NCBI GenBank assembly: GCA_023614405.1
Contig: JAJUPC010000235.1
Coordinates: forward strand, 186,001 to 250,000
Direction of reading: 5' to 3'
DNA length: 64,000 bases
Source of the DNA: Avena insularis
Lineage: Eukaryota > Streptophyta > Magnoliopsida > Poales > Poaceae
The notes under the pieces were generated by a model. That model made no database searches. It saw only the letters and a program-made list of their open reading frames with translations, and was not told the DNA's origin. The translations under genes and the position numbers were made by a program. Below, one piece after another: positions 33,966 through 45,935 of the stretch. Every line of letters begins with the position of its first letter. Within the stretch, counting starts at the first letter, position 1.

Positions 33966-36900
33966 TGTAGCATCCCATCTGTCTAACATCTGTAATGCTA
34001 CATGGTCTAATAATAAAATGCTACTTCCTACACATAATTGTTGCATCATAATTATATCATGCTCATGTCATCATGCCACCTTGCATTTGAGCATCATATA
34101 AAACCCTTTTCATTTGGTTCTTATTTCATATGCATTATTAATTGTATTTGCCTCTTGATACATTGCATTTGGTTCTTACTAAATCTTATTTGGCCTTTGA
34201 TATATGTTAAATGCCCAAGTTGAGTTGAGGGCATATCTTTTACTTTCCCTTCCATCTACTAACATGCCATACACCTCTCCTTTGATATCATCTATTTTCC
34301 ACCATATACATGTATGTGGCCTTTTGTTGTTAGTATTTAAAACCAGGCCACATATATTTGTATGGATCCAATATACCTATCTCTTACACTCATACACATG
34401 TGATATGTTTCACCATCTAAATACACCATGCATGCATGGATGTAATCTTGCATGTCTCATGCAAATAAAACCCTCCACCTTCCCTTTTACCTCAATCTTT
34501 AATTTTGGGTGTGGTGCCCATTCTACCTTGCCTTTCCATCTCCTTCTATTCAATCCTAGTGCTTGCCTCTCTCAAATATTCATATGTGCATGTGGCATAC
34601 CTTTTATTCAAATCTAGTTCCACATGCAATATTAGCCCTAATCACATGTGTTATCAATGCCACTAGTGACCTCCCTTTTATTCAAACTAGATGATACCCC
34701 GCGCGTTGCTGCGGAAATTTATAAAAACATATGAGTAAATGAAATTAGCAGAAGTAGAAGATTAGTAGAAGGTGAAGTTTTCTACAATTAAAACCTTACC
34801 TGTTTTAGAGCTCCCTCATATGCTCATGTAACATAAAATCGAAATGTCTTTATCAAATATAGGCCCATCTTTTTGAATACTTAGGTTGCTATATTTTGCA
34901 CAACAAACTCAGCCAACGGCAGAACCATACTGTCCTACGAAAGCCAATAGTAGTGATTTAAGGATTATTGACCGTATCAGTAATGTTAGAATGCACTTTT
35001 GATGCAATTGTTTAGCCATGTGGTTCAGATGATCCCTCAAAACAGGCTATTGCATGAATTCCTCTCTTCCTCAGCGGTCCAGTTTCTGACCTAATAATCA
35101 TATAGAAAGGATATAATTAGGAGATGTTTTGCTAATTTATATTTTCGGTTATCAAATAAAGCATGGCCTAAACTGTGAAGAAGAGCAGAACCGTGAAGAA
35201 GAGCAGAGTTTTCCCCCAAAGAACAAACCTTTATATTAGTTGGCACAATAGAGATATGTCAGCTGGTACATGACACGCATAATGAAGACAAGAACCCTTC
35301 GACTTATTTGCTCTTCTTAGTGGTCGGTAATTGCCAAAGAAAAGCAAAGTATCAGTCGGAGAAATCGACTAAATGTTAAGAGCCACAAAACCTCACGATG
35401 CATATATAACCAGTCATCTAAATATTCCTAGCATAAGAAACGGATATATATTTTCTAAAAAGTAATAGATGGAAGAAATCTCGGAGACTGGCCATATAAC
35501 AGCGAGGTGTTCAAGTCGTGTAAGTCGCGGAGGAGATGATCATCTAAATGCTTCCTCAGAAGGTATTTCAAATCCATCTGCACGTACACAGAACCCAAAC
35601 ACACACCACAGAGCATCAAAGAATCAAGTCGTGGTGGCCGATACCCACATCTATATAGACGCGCTATCCTTCTATAGTTCTGAGGTAGCAACGGCGGCCT
35701 GGATCGAGGATTCGAGGGCGATTAACATGTAGCCATCTGAAAATACATATCTAGTTTTAGAGACACTTCCTGTTTTGACAAACACATGACAATGGTCTTT
35801 AAAATGAAAAGAGTAACTCAGTGTAACAGAAGGACTTACCGGAGCACATCTGAGCTTGTGAAGGCAACATATATAAAAATAAAGTGAAGGAGACGGACGA
35901 CGCCGTAGATGCAAAAGGATCTGTCCAACAAATCCACTTAAACCCAAATTATTTTCAAGGGGAACGAATAGATGTGAAGGCAACATAGCCGCGTAAGTTT
36001 TATGAACATAATCAAAGAAGAACTGTGATTTCCAAGCATAAGAAAAGAAAGGAAGGAGTACGTAGAGTGACTGGAACTTGGACATCCTATGAACCTACGA
36101 ACCGGAAACTATTAGCAACTGTACGGGAAGTAAATCGAACAGTACCTGGACCGGACATGCAGAGAGAAGAGATATGTGATGTGAGGGCCTTCGACCTTGG
36201 TCGTCTGCCGCCGCCATGCCTACCTGCTGCAGCCGTACTGTGCCGATCGCTTCTACTATGTCCGTTTGCATCTCGAGTTCTCAACTCCTGCTAGACCTGT
36301 AGCACGATGGGGGCACTCTGCTGTGGGCAGCATCGTATCTGCTACTGTACCTGCTAGCGACGGATGGTGCGCATGCGGGATGGATTATATGAACTGATGA
36401 ACTGCTTAGTGGGGTAGTTGAGTAGACGATGGGGGCGAGGGAGGCGGAGCGAGTGGACTCAAAGCCCATAGGCCGCCAAAAATTTAACTTCGATAAAATA
36501 CAAATCGACTGCTGGGTGACGTGTGGCCGATCTGTTTAGACATGACGTGGCAATCCGTAGGATAATTCTGACTGAAATTGATGACATGACTTATAGCTGA
36601 GGTGGATAGGCTGCATGTCAAGAGAAATAGGTAGTGGGGATGAACTATTTAGTTATTATAGATTCTTTTACACTTGTTTGTTTGTTCAATTTTTTTGGAT
36701 CAAATCCTATATCTACACTCCATCTACCAAGTTTTCCTAGCTAATCTAGCTATCTAAGTAAAGACTCTATCTCTAATATTTATTTATTTATTTATTTTGT
36801 CTCTTGATCTCTGCCTAAATTTTTGACACTAAATCCGTCTAAAGTTTTGTCTAAAACTAGTCCTATCTAGTCTAGTTTAGACTAGATAAAAACTCCAATC

Positions 36901-39900
36901 GTGTTTTTTTTCAAAATTCTGGCCATGTGTACGTAAGTGTACATATACACACCACACTCACTCTAATCCATTCTTGCCAAAAACCTCACCGTGGTCAACA
37001 TGTGATATGGGTGCACCATCCTTTCCTCACGTTGCATGTGCCCTGCTAGTGCATGTGCGTCCATGCGGGAACCTGATACTCTTCCAGCCATGTGCCACCA
37101 AAAAAAACCAACAAATAGGTTCAGCCAGGCCCCTTTTTCTCTCTAAACTAGTGCAACCGCACCTAACAGCAGCGACGCACGCCCCTCTCCGCTTCTGAAC
37201 CCAGTGGCCTCGGCCTCTCTCTGAACCTGTTAACACCACGCAGCAGCAGCGGTCGCAGTGCCTGAAGGCCTCCCTTCCTGGCGCGCGACCTAGAACAGCA
37301 GTAGAAGCAGCTAACAGCAGCTCGCACCCATCGCCCCAGCCGCCCCTTCCCTGGCGATCACCACACCCCGCCTCACGCGATTCTTTCCCTGCACTGGGCC
37401 CCGCAGCAAGGCCCACCGATCCTCCTCCCTGTTTATCTTCCCAGCCGGGTTCACGTGCGACGGCACCACCGTACGCCCACGCGCCTCGCGTGCCTCTAAA
37501 GCCGGATCGGCATCTCTCCCTCCCACCTCCTTCTTCCTCCACAACAAGCTCCCGACCCCATATCGCCAAAACCCCATCGCCGCTGCCATGTCCATGCCGC
37601 CGCCGCCACGAGCCACCGACTGCCGCCGGTGAACCTCGCCCTGGACCTGCTCAAGCCCTGCTCGAGCCTGCTGCAAGGCCACGCGGAGGAGCAGCAGCGC
37701 TGCGCACCCCCGCGGCCGCTGCTCACCGATCGCGTGCGCGCGCGCACGCCCGCCACCACCATCGCCACCGCCGCCCCCCCGCCGCGCTGAGCTTCCCCCT
37801 CCATCTCTTCCCAGTCTCGCTTCCCCCTGCTCGCCAGCACACGCCGATGCCACGCTGCGCGCGCACAGCAGCTGCACAGTGCGCCTAGCAGCAGCAACAT
37901 CGACGCAGACTCTGGTTCCCTCCCCTCTTCCAGCTTCCCCACTGCGTTCTCGACGCTAACCCATAGATCTACGCGTAGAGGGATGAACCAGCTACCTCTA
38001 GAATCAAACGGCGTTTGATTTGGACGTCCGAGCACGAAGAAATCATCTGCCGAAAATCGGTCGAAAAATCTGCGTTTCTGAAACTGTCTCGTTCAAATCT
38101 GAATCCACTCTGTTGTTTCCTCTACACCGGCGCGTAAATTGTTCCTTTGGAAAATCTTCCTTCTGCAGAGTTGTAGATCTGTGCGAGATCTACAACTTTC
38201 GTTTTTACGGCACCTTCAAAATCCCTCTAGATTCGCCGTCATCTTCATTCGAACGCGGGCCAAAATTCTGCCAAATTCCCAGATCCGAGTCTTTCTGCTC
38301 CCGATGTTTTGCAAAGAGGACCCTGGGCTTTTGTTTTGTTCATCCCGCAGCCCTCGGATCCGCCACGTGTTGAGCCCCGCAGCCCCTGTGGCCCAGCTGT
38401 CGGTCGGTGTGGCTGGCTGGACGCGCGGTGAGAAAAGCTCCGCACGCGTCGTTTTCTGCCAGCTCAGCGCCTGGCCCACTGTCAGCCGCTGCGGCTAGTT
38501 TTCCTCTGGGTGCAAAAAGTCTCTGACCTATTCTGTTAATAAAAACAATTTTAAAAATTGATAAATATGTTTATATCCAGTTTTAAATAACTTTTTCTTG
38601 ACAAATCCAAATAATACAAATGATATATGTTTTTGAATCAGAAAAATGTGAGGAATTCAAATCTGCCATCCAAATCAATGTTTGAATAATTTAAAATTTC
38701 GAAATTGTTTAATTGCAATAAAAATGTCGGCCCGTTCTAACTATGCATTCCATGATATGAATTGAAGCATGCATCATGTCATTATTAAAAATCAGAACTG
38801 TTTATGGCAATAAAACTTGACCAAATAATTAATAAAATGCTTTATTCTTGAACCCACACCTCACCCACGCCATGCTACATTATTGCCATGTAAATTGTGC
38901 ATCATTCACCATGGTATGCTTGTTTGCTTGCCGCATTTTATTTATATGCTTGTGCACTTTATTTATGTTGTCCCTTGTTTGTTTGGTTCTTCTTTCGAAT
39001 AGACGCCGAGCAGGGGAAATATCAGGAATCCTAGGAGTACTACCCAGATCCGTCCTCGCTTCAACTGAGCTGCCAGACAAGCACTACCACATTCTTGCAT
39101 ACATATAGTACCTATCGCCTTTATCTTATTCTTGCATCATGGAGTCGCGATTGCATTAAATTGAATCCCAAGTACTGCATAGCCTTTACTTTTAAACCCC
39201 ACCGAGCCTGTTCCTCAATCCCATGAGCCATTACTACAGGAGTTGTTTGAGCCATGCGAGTCGTAGAACAGCATGTGTAGGGTATGTGAGTGTCTGAAGG
39301 ATAACGAGGTACCTAAACAACTTAACCTGAGTAGTAATGGGATAACTAATGAAAGAGGCACCGGTGGGCAGTATCTGCTATTTGGTTTTTCATGCTCACT
39401 TGTGTCCCGTAGAAACCCGAGTGCTTGATTCCTGTTCCTTGACTATTCACACTATCCACATACGGGAGACTCTATGAATCCCCCTTTGCCAGAGCTTGAT
39501 TCGTACTTTATTTCTTGGGGCCACAAAGTAGTTTGGGGCTTTATTACTATCCTGTACTTATGCCATGCGTTACTGCTTTATTTAAGATTGTGCATGGAGC
39601 ACCTGTACTGTTTAGGGATCGCGGCACGATTTCGCGGTATCGACAAGCCCAATCACGCTTTCGGGTTCCTAGTCGTTTACAACCGTTCTCGCAAACCCTG
39701 GGTCCGTCTCGGAGCCGGACAACTTCGTTGCGGGTAGCTTATTAGGGTGGCCCCCTGAAATATTTTATGAATCCTATGATTGCTTTATCGTCAAAGCCTT
39801 GTTGGGTTTTGATTTGGTTTTTCCGAGGTCAATCGTGTGTGTGTTGCTATTTGTGCACCCCTACAGGGTAAATCTTTCTGAAAGCCGTGTCCACGGTTAT

Positions 39901-40808
39901 GGATGACTTGGAACACAGTTTCTCGATCATAGACAAGTATAACTAATGTACCGCTTTTAATCTTACTAAATACCTGACTAGTAAATAGTGCAATACTCAT
40001 GGAATGGTTACTAAAACTGACAACAGATGGGTTGTTCGTCCGCTTTCTCGTTGGTAAGCGAGAAGGAGGATGGATCTGTTACTTTATACTGTTATAACTG
40101 TTGTTTCTAATTAACGGACATCCGTCTATCTCTGGTTAGGCGGATGGTTAGCGAGTATCTATAGGCTTGTTAGTTATTATCTTTTGCTGCAATTGCGTCA
40201 CCCTAGGTATATGTCCCCTTTAGAGGTATAAAGACTTGCTGAGTACCCCTAGGGTCTCACACGATAAATTGTTTGATTCAGATGAACAGGTGTATTCGCA
40301 AGATGGATACTGGGTGGAGGAGACATATGATGTTGGCAACGATCACTCGGTGTAGAGATTCCGGGGATGGGGATCCACGAGATCTGTGGGAGGAATGTGC
40401 TTCTTTATGTGGCATCTTATGCCGATTTGCTTCTTGTCCGTACTCGGATCTTGTTTCACGCTTCCACTTGATACTCTGATGTTTGATGTATGAGGAGCTA
40501 TCCTACACTATTATCTCTATCTAGGATAATTGAATCTTGCCGTATGGCGTTGCAATATTTCTATTTCTTTTAGATGGTATGGCTCTGAGAACTGTTGTAA
40601 GGTAGCTTGCATACATACTCACTTGTGTATGTATTTGATCTCTTCGCCTGTTGCCTACGCCGCTCGCTCTTGTCCCGATGTTCTTGGAAGTGGTTAGGAC
40701 GACCGACGGGTCTACACGTAGGTGGCCCCTAGGCCCCCGCTGTACTATTTTAACCACTTCTGGTCCATCCAGGCTTTAACTTAGAACGTAGGGTCTGAGG
40801 TTGTTACA
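33966..40808 (+). repeat. Element C 3' LTR (about 4.87 kb without the Helitron)
   Basis: Runs from tgtagcatccc to ggttgttaca, interrupted by the Helitron at 34687-36662. Its first part (33966-34686 and 36663-38040, about 2.1 kb) has no counterpart at the 5' end of the element. 36663-37000 is AT-rich, and 37000-38030 is GC-rich with CAG-rich stretches. 38041-40808 matches the 5' LTR. Long overlapping frames on both strands at 37,027-38,035 are composition-driven; I do not call a gene. Confidence 0.85.
34687..36662 (-). mobile_element. Non-autonomous Helitron in the 3' LTR of C
   Basis: On the minus strand it starts TCTATAATAACTAAATAG (at 36662) and ends in a hairpin-forming ccgcagcaacgcgcgg, eight bases, then CTAG at 34690-34687. 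The flanking bases are A before TC and T after CTAG, the standard Helitron A|T insertion with no target duplication. Joining the flanks (ttattcaaa|ttctttta) restores the LTR. The interior is AT-rich with no Rep or helicase domain. Short frames such as 35672-36085 (minus) resemble no known family, so no captured gene is identified. It depends on a helper in trans. Confidence 0.85.
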
Positions 40809-41316
40809 GCGGCCATCTCCGGCTGATAGGGGGAGCGGCGATGGAAGAGTGGCGGTGGCCCGTAGCGACGATGACAACGAACGGGCGATGCAGCGGGCTA
40901 CGGTGCAGAAGGCAAGGGCGCAAGCGAAGCCGCGAGAGGAGAGAGCAGCGGCGGAGGCGAAGGAAAGGAACTTCCTCCGCGGCGTCCCTTTAATGGGCGG
41001 AAGGGCAACGTCAGCGAGCCACGTGGCGCGCATCCGGACACCCCAACCGCCGCGCCCAGATCCGGTGTCTTTGAACCGGGATGCGCGAAGATCCCGGGCG
41101 AGAACCGGCGCCGGATAGCGGTTTCCCGGCGGCGTGTGACGGGGACGTTCGCTGCCTCGCCATGAGCAATGATGGCGGCGTCGCTGTGGCGTGGCAGCGT
41201 CGAGCAGCGTCACGAGTAGCACAACCGCCAAGCTCAGACGGACACAAATTCAAAAACAGGAGGGAGCGCGTGCACATTTCGCCTAAGGGCGGAATCCACA
41301 CGCGCTCGGGGGCTAG
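40809..41316 (-). promoter_or_regulatory. Severed 5' region of the element B antisense gene, plus polypurine tract of B
   Basis: 40809-40893 is the right copy of the 85-bp duplication, including the start-codon region (ggccatct). 40894-41300 continues upstream of the minus-strand gene and would hold its 5' UTR and promoter. A TATA-like attaaag on the minus strand lies near 40988, which is weak. The stretch ends with cgctcgggggctag at 41303-41316, the polypurine tract before the 3' LTR of B. Element C now separates this promoter from the gene by 15 kb. Confidence 0.5.
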
Positions 41317-42049
41317 TGTCAGGGGGATGACCCCCAGGTACCCCAACCGGACAAGAACCAGGTAGTCGGATCGCGTCCGGCTGACCAAGCACAGCCGGAC
41401 AGGGCAAGACAGGCCGGCTACCGTTCGGTGCTGGGCCAGCAAGAAGTAGCCGGCTACAACGACGTAGCTGGACCCAATCAGTGAGACAGGACGACGTGCG
41501 TATCAGTGCACGGTATGCCCTGTACGATGACAAGACTGGCAACCACTCGGCCATACCAAAGACTTGGTGGGGGTGACGCAGGAACGGTGGCCCGATGCTG
41601 ACGATAGGCTCGCACGGCGTCCACTGTGCCTACAACAGCCATACCGCTCATACCCCGATAAGACATACCATACCGGACACTGTTGATGACCAGCCGGTTG
41701 GGACCCGCATGTGGGGCCCGCCGGTCGGATTGGCCAGTGAGACCGTTGCCTCTCTGCCTATATAAGGAGAGGCAAGGCCTCAGTAGAAAGGGTTGGTCTC
41801 ATAGCATTTAAGGCAGTAGCTAGCAAATACAGCTCGAGGAGCACTTGTAGTTTGTATATCCCACATAGTCAGATCCGGCAGGAGTAGGGGCTTTACCTCA
41901 TCACGAGGGCCCCGAACCTGGGTACTTCCTGCGTCCAGCTACGCTCGCTTGTATCCAATCCCGCCTGCGGACGCCGTCGATAGCTTCCCTGCCAGTCCCC
42001 ACACCTCTATCGAACCTGTTCAGGTACTGCCATTCCCAGTACAACGACA
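41317..42049 (+). repeat. Element B 3' LTR (733 bp)
   Basis: Starts tgtcagggggatgac and ends cagtacaacgaca, followed by the TTCAT duplication at 42050-42054. Same TATA box and same 'ggttggtctcatagcattta' block as the 5' LTR. Confidence 0.93.
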
Positions 42050-42054
42050 TTCAT

Positions 42055-44091
42055 CGTCACGGAAGCCCTCGGTTTCGTGGGCTTCAGACGTCATCGAGAG
42101 GGGGCTCAGCCGCAAGCTAGGTCCCGAGTTGGACAAGCCTGCCCATATTAGCACCGGGCTTCGCGTCCTTCCAGTCGCTAAGTAAGTAGCGCTCCCTCGT
42201 CCCAATTCGCCTTGCTCCTTTTGTATTGTCGTTGTATTGACCAGGGGGCTCGTGCATGTCGGCAGCTAAGTAAATTGGGCGTCCTTCGGTGGCTAAGATT
42301 CCATCGGCCACCGACATGGGAGAGGGCGACCCATCCAAGAAGAGGAAGGCCACCGGAGATGTGGCGACCGCCGAGGTCGCGAAGAAGCAGAAGGGGGGCG
42401 CCGATGATGCTGCGACCAAGGGCAGCGCCGCGGAATCAGCTGCTACGCTAGTCGCCGAAGAGGTGGTGGCGACGCGATCGGAACCAGCATTGGCTGCGTC
42501 CGTGCCAGAAGCGCTAGCCCCGGCAACCAGCGCCCTCGCCAGAGCGTCGACGATGTTCCCGCGTTTCATGGCGAGAGGGTTTCCAGGTGTGGCGGACACA
42601 CAGTCTCCACAGAATCCAGAAGTCGTGGATGCAGACATTGGGTCCCGCCGCGGGCGCACTTCCTTCACGATCCTGTCGACTGACGCCGGGGAACTTCACA
42701 AGATGCTCGACGCTGCTATTCAGGTATGTCCAGTCCTCGAGTTCCTGGTCGCTGAATGTCAGCGTCTAGGAACTGAACCTCTTGGTCCTTTATAGTCCTC
42801 GAGTTCCTGGTCGCTGAATTTTAGTGGCTGGGAACTGGATTTTGTTTTGTCAAATGCTTAGGTGAGTTCTTTGTTTGCAGGGACTGCAAAGGGAGTCGAC
42901 CGACCGGCAGGCCGTGAGAGAGCGCTTGGAGCGTGACTTGCGCGAAGCGCAGGAGGTGAACCAGCGGCTTCAGGAAACTATTGGTGAGTATCTGTTTGTC
43001 TTTATCCTCCTCTTTCGGATGTGAGCTGGTTGTGTGCAATACACTGATGTCTTCTTTTGCAAATGGTTTCCCGACTGAAATCTCCAAGGCCCGTGAGGGG
43101 TATGTCCCAGTCGCCGAACTAGACGCGGCGAATGGGCGGATAGCCTCCCTGGTCAAGGACTTGGAGGACGCTAAAGCAGCCTCAATTTCTTCGGAGGAAC
43201 GGGCGAAGGCTGCCGTCGCCACGGCTGAGGAAGAACACAAAGCAACGGATTCCATCATCGTGGGGCTGCACAACGAGCAAACTGCCTTGGAGAAGCACAT
43301 CAAGGAGAACTGCCGCAAACTCCTTGGCGAGTCTCTGTCTTTGCCTGGCCCTTTTGTCGAGTCCCCGCTTTGGGGGTTTCATAGTTTCACTGACACCTGA
43401 CTTTGCAGCTGTGGTAGGCCAAAGCGACCCGGTGGTGCAAACTTACAACGCCTCGCAGTGCGTGACTGCCGTGGTGAATGCGGCCACTGCCTCGATGTTG
43501 TGCGTCCAAGCGGCTCTTCAGGGCATGTCTCCCACCGAAGTTATCCCTGGGGGGCTTACGGAGGTGTGGAGCTATCTAGAGGAGGTGCCCGCCGTTGTGG
43601 AGTGGATGACGCGCTCGGCGTTCAGGCGCGGGGCCACCACAACGTTGAGCTTGGGTCTCGCCCATTTCCCCGATGACTTCGATCTTGATGATGTGACGAG
43701 TGGCTATCCGTCGGTGACCGGCACGGTGGAGATGTCAGAGGTGCTGAAGCTGACCGCGAAGGCCACCCCTTACGCCGATCGTGTCTTGGCGATGGGGGAT
43801 TTGCTGCCGTATCAAGAGACGGTGTTGGCGCCTGGTGACCCCGAGCCGGAGCACCGCGACATGAAGTCGGAGCAGCCCTTCCGGTCGTCGTTGTCGAAGT
43901 CGCTGATGACGTACCCGACGAACCCGTGGCAGCCTTTTGTGCGCATCAAGGGGGTGGCGCTGCTTCTTCACCAGGGCCTGTGGAGTAAACAATGTAATTG
44001 TCCAAGTTGTAATGTATGCCAAGTGGCGAATGCTGTAAGATATTTTTGCAATGTATGCCACAGGGAGTCGATCGACTCGTGTTGTGATTAG
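42055..44091 (+). pseudogene. Element A antisense gene, 3' part (coiled coil and C-terminal domain)
   Basis: Continues the exon cut by element B: SSRKPSVSWASDVIERGLSR to a GT donor at 42182. Later exons: about 42298-42723 (KKRKATGDVATAEVAKKQKG, a lysine-rich nuclear-signal-like stretch; STDAGELHKMLDAAIQ), 42881-42983 (QRESTDRQAVRERLERDLRE, coiled coil), about 43091-43325 (VAELDAANGRIASLVKDLED, coiled coil) and 43410-44091 (ESVVQTYNASQ-like start, MSPTEVIPGGLTEVWSYLEE, end RESIDSCCD). Donors gtatgt and gtgagt and acceptors tttgcag are clear. The donor at 43326 is gcgagt, so either a GC-AG intron or decay. Same layout as the gene in B. Function unknown. Confidence 0.7.
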
Positions 44092-44804
44092 GAATGTGTG
44101 TTGTGTTTTGTTTATGAATTGCTTTGATTGAGCGAGTCCCTGAGCGCGTCCGCCCTTTAATGGGGTATAACTCGATTGTATGCTTTTTGTGTATTTGTTT
44201 TGTTTATGTATTGTTTTTATCCCTCCCGTATTCTAGGTGACGCTTCCCCGAGCGCGGGTAGGACTGACGTATGAGCGAGTCCCTGAGCATGGTACCCGAC
44301 CGTATTGGTCATGCTCCTGTTGCAGGTTGTGTTTGCGTTGTTTGTAACGTGTCTCCTCCCCTGGCCCGGAGAGCCAGTCGCTTGGCGAGCCCTAGGCAAC
44401 TCTCTTAGTTGGTGTATTCCCGAGCCACGTGGAGGTTCCTGTTTTGCGGAGTCCCCGTGCGTGGTACTTAACCGTTCAAGTCGCTTTGCACGAGGGTGGG
44501 AGGGACAAATCGCTGTGAGAAGCGTGTACCGGATGTCTTGGCCCGGCAGGCCAGTCGGGCTAGGCGACTCCAATGGCGGCTCCGGGTTGGCGTTTTTCAT
44601 GGACAACCCAAGGCCCGAATATTTCCGGTGCCCTTGTGTCGCACCACTTAGCCGTGCCGGTCGCTCGACCAGAGGTTGACTTCCGTGAGTAGCGTATTGC
44701 TAGTATGTATGAGTGCGAGTGGCACAAGAATATGGCGAGTGGACACAATTTTTGCGATCCAAATGAATTTCATTATATATTCCGATGGAGTACAGTGTGA
44801 GGTT
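44092..44804. other. Element A spacer between converging genes
   Basis: Non-coding stretch between the plus-strand antisense gene and the minus-strand integrase. It contains repeated 'gagcgagtccctgagc' (about 44134 and 44273) and two similar 'ggcccgg...ggccagtcg' blocks at about 44362 and 44540. It lacks the strong hairpins seen in the matching spacer of B. Confidence 0.55.
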
Positions 44805-45935
44805 CTAAGTATAGAACCTTCTGAGGAGGTTTATATTCCATGGACTCCCGACCTCCAATTGGCCGTCGCCCCGTATGTCGATGAGGTAGTAGGCATCATT
44901 GCCAAGGACTCGGCCTATGGCGAATGGCCCCTCCCATGGGAGGGGGGAGGGAGAGCTTGTGCATGCCCTTCTTGTCTTGGGCCAGTCGCAGGACCAGGTC
45001 GCCTTCCTGGAAGGTGCGAGTTTGCACTCGGCGGCTGTGATAGCGGCGGAGTCCTTGCTGGTATATGGTGGTGCGGGAGCGAGCCAAGTCGCGTGCCTCG
45101 TCGAGTTGATCGATGCTGTCTTGGCAGGCGACCTTGTTGGCCGCCTCGACGTAGTTGGCGACTTGAGGTGAGTCATGCTCCAGGTCGGTTGGCATGACGG
45201 CCTCGGAGCCATACACCATGAAGAAGGGCGTGAACCCGGTTGATCGGTTGACAGAGGTGCGAATCCCCCATATCACAGAGGGGAGCTCGTCGACCCAGCA
45301 TCCTGGGGTGCGCTCGAGGGGCACCTGCAGTCGCGGCTTGAGCCCGTGGAGGACGCTCTGGTTGGCGCGCTCTACTTGGCCATTCGATTCCGGGTAAGCG
45401 ACTGATGCAAGGTCAAGTCGGATGCCATGTTCTTCACAGAATTCCGCCATGGCCCCCTTGGCAAAGTTGGTGCCGTTGTCTGTTATAATGCTGTGCGGGT
45501 AGCCGTACCAGTAGATGAGTTCGTGTAGGAACTTGGTGGCCGTCTTGCCGTCGCACTTTTTTATCGGCTTGGCCTCGACCCATTTGGTGAACTTGTCGAC
45601 TGTTCGACCAGGAGGTGAGTGAAACCAGAGGGGGCCTTCTTGAACGGGCCTACCATGTCCATGCCCCATACGGCGAATGGCCACGTGATGGGGATTGTCT
45701 TCAGTGGAGCCAGGGAGGTGCGTTTGGTTGGCGTATTTCTGGCACCCGACGCATCGTTGGACGATGTTGGTGGCGTCGGCGTGTGCGGTGAGCCAGTAGA
45801 AACCGTGCCGCATGGCCTTGGCGGCTAGCGACTTGGCGCCAACGTGATGGCCGCAGTCGCCGGCGTGAATGTCCTGGAGGATCTTATGGCCTTGTTCTGG
45901 CTGTACGCAGCGCTAGAACACGCCAGTCACGCTGC
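44805..45935 (-). pseudogene. pol: Element A integrase
   Basis: Minus strand, from the H2C2 finger (HAGDCGHHVGAKSLAAKAMR, VQRCVGCQKYANQTHLPGST) through the core. The first Asp region lies in a shifted frame (PVQEGPLWFHSPP in place of the usual W-x-MDMVGPF), so there are frameshifts near 45650-45700. Second and third acids: SIITDNGTNFAKGAMAEFCE and NGQVERANQS. The C-terminus reads GDLVLRLAQDKKGMHKLSLP, then a further shift near 44935, then PWEGPFAIGRVLGNDAYYLI and a WNINLLRRFYT end. No chromodomain. It is clearly related to integrases of B and E. Confidence 0.87.

Larger units (their letters stand above)
25748..40808 (+). mobile_element. Element C: Tekay-like chromovirus LTR retrotransposon nested in B, 5'-truncated
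   Basis: The 3' LTR begins tgtagcatcccatctgtcta at 33966, right after a gtgggggagagt purine tract, and ends ggttgttaca at 40808. The 5' LTR has only its distal 2.87 kb (25748-28620, ending ggttgttaca), matching 38041-40808. The primer site tggtttcagagcc follows. Gag, PR, RT, RNase H, integrase and chromodomain follow in the order of Tekay/Del chromoviruses. An 85-bp repeat flanks the element instead of a 5-bp one. A Helitron sits in the 3' LTR. TAG stops and frameshifts disable it. Confidence 0.9.
14382..42049 (+). mobile_element. Element B: Tat-type Ty3/gypsy LTR retrotransposon nested in A
   Basis: LTRs at 14382-15115 and 41317-42049 begin tgtcagggggatgac. The 5-bp duplication TTCAT lies at 14377-14381 and 42050-42054. 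The insertion cuts the antisense gene of A inside an exon. Order on the plus strand: LTR, primer-site region, gag, protease, RT, RNase H, second RNase H, integrase, spacer with hairpin repeats, minus-strand antisense gene, polypurine tract, LTR. Without element C it is about 12.5 kb. Stops and frameshifts disable gag and pol. Confidence 0.93.

Noticed and set aside
34204..34617. 137-codon frame at the start of the 3' LTR of element C
   Set aside because: Within LTR sequence, hydrophobic by AT composition, no domain.
36770..36800. tttattta repeats as a regulatory element
   Set aside because: Short simple repeat in AT-rich LTR sequence. Nothing ties it to a function.
37027..38035. Long overlapping frames on both strands in GC-rich sequence
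   Set aside because: They lie inside the 3' LTR of element C, overlap each other, are low complexity, and match no family.
44676..45197. Plus-strand frame opposite the integrase of element A
   Set aside because: Complement of recognisable integrase sequence on the minus strand.
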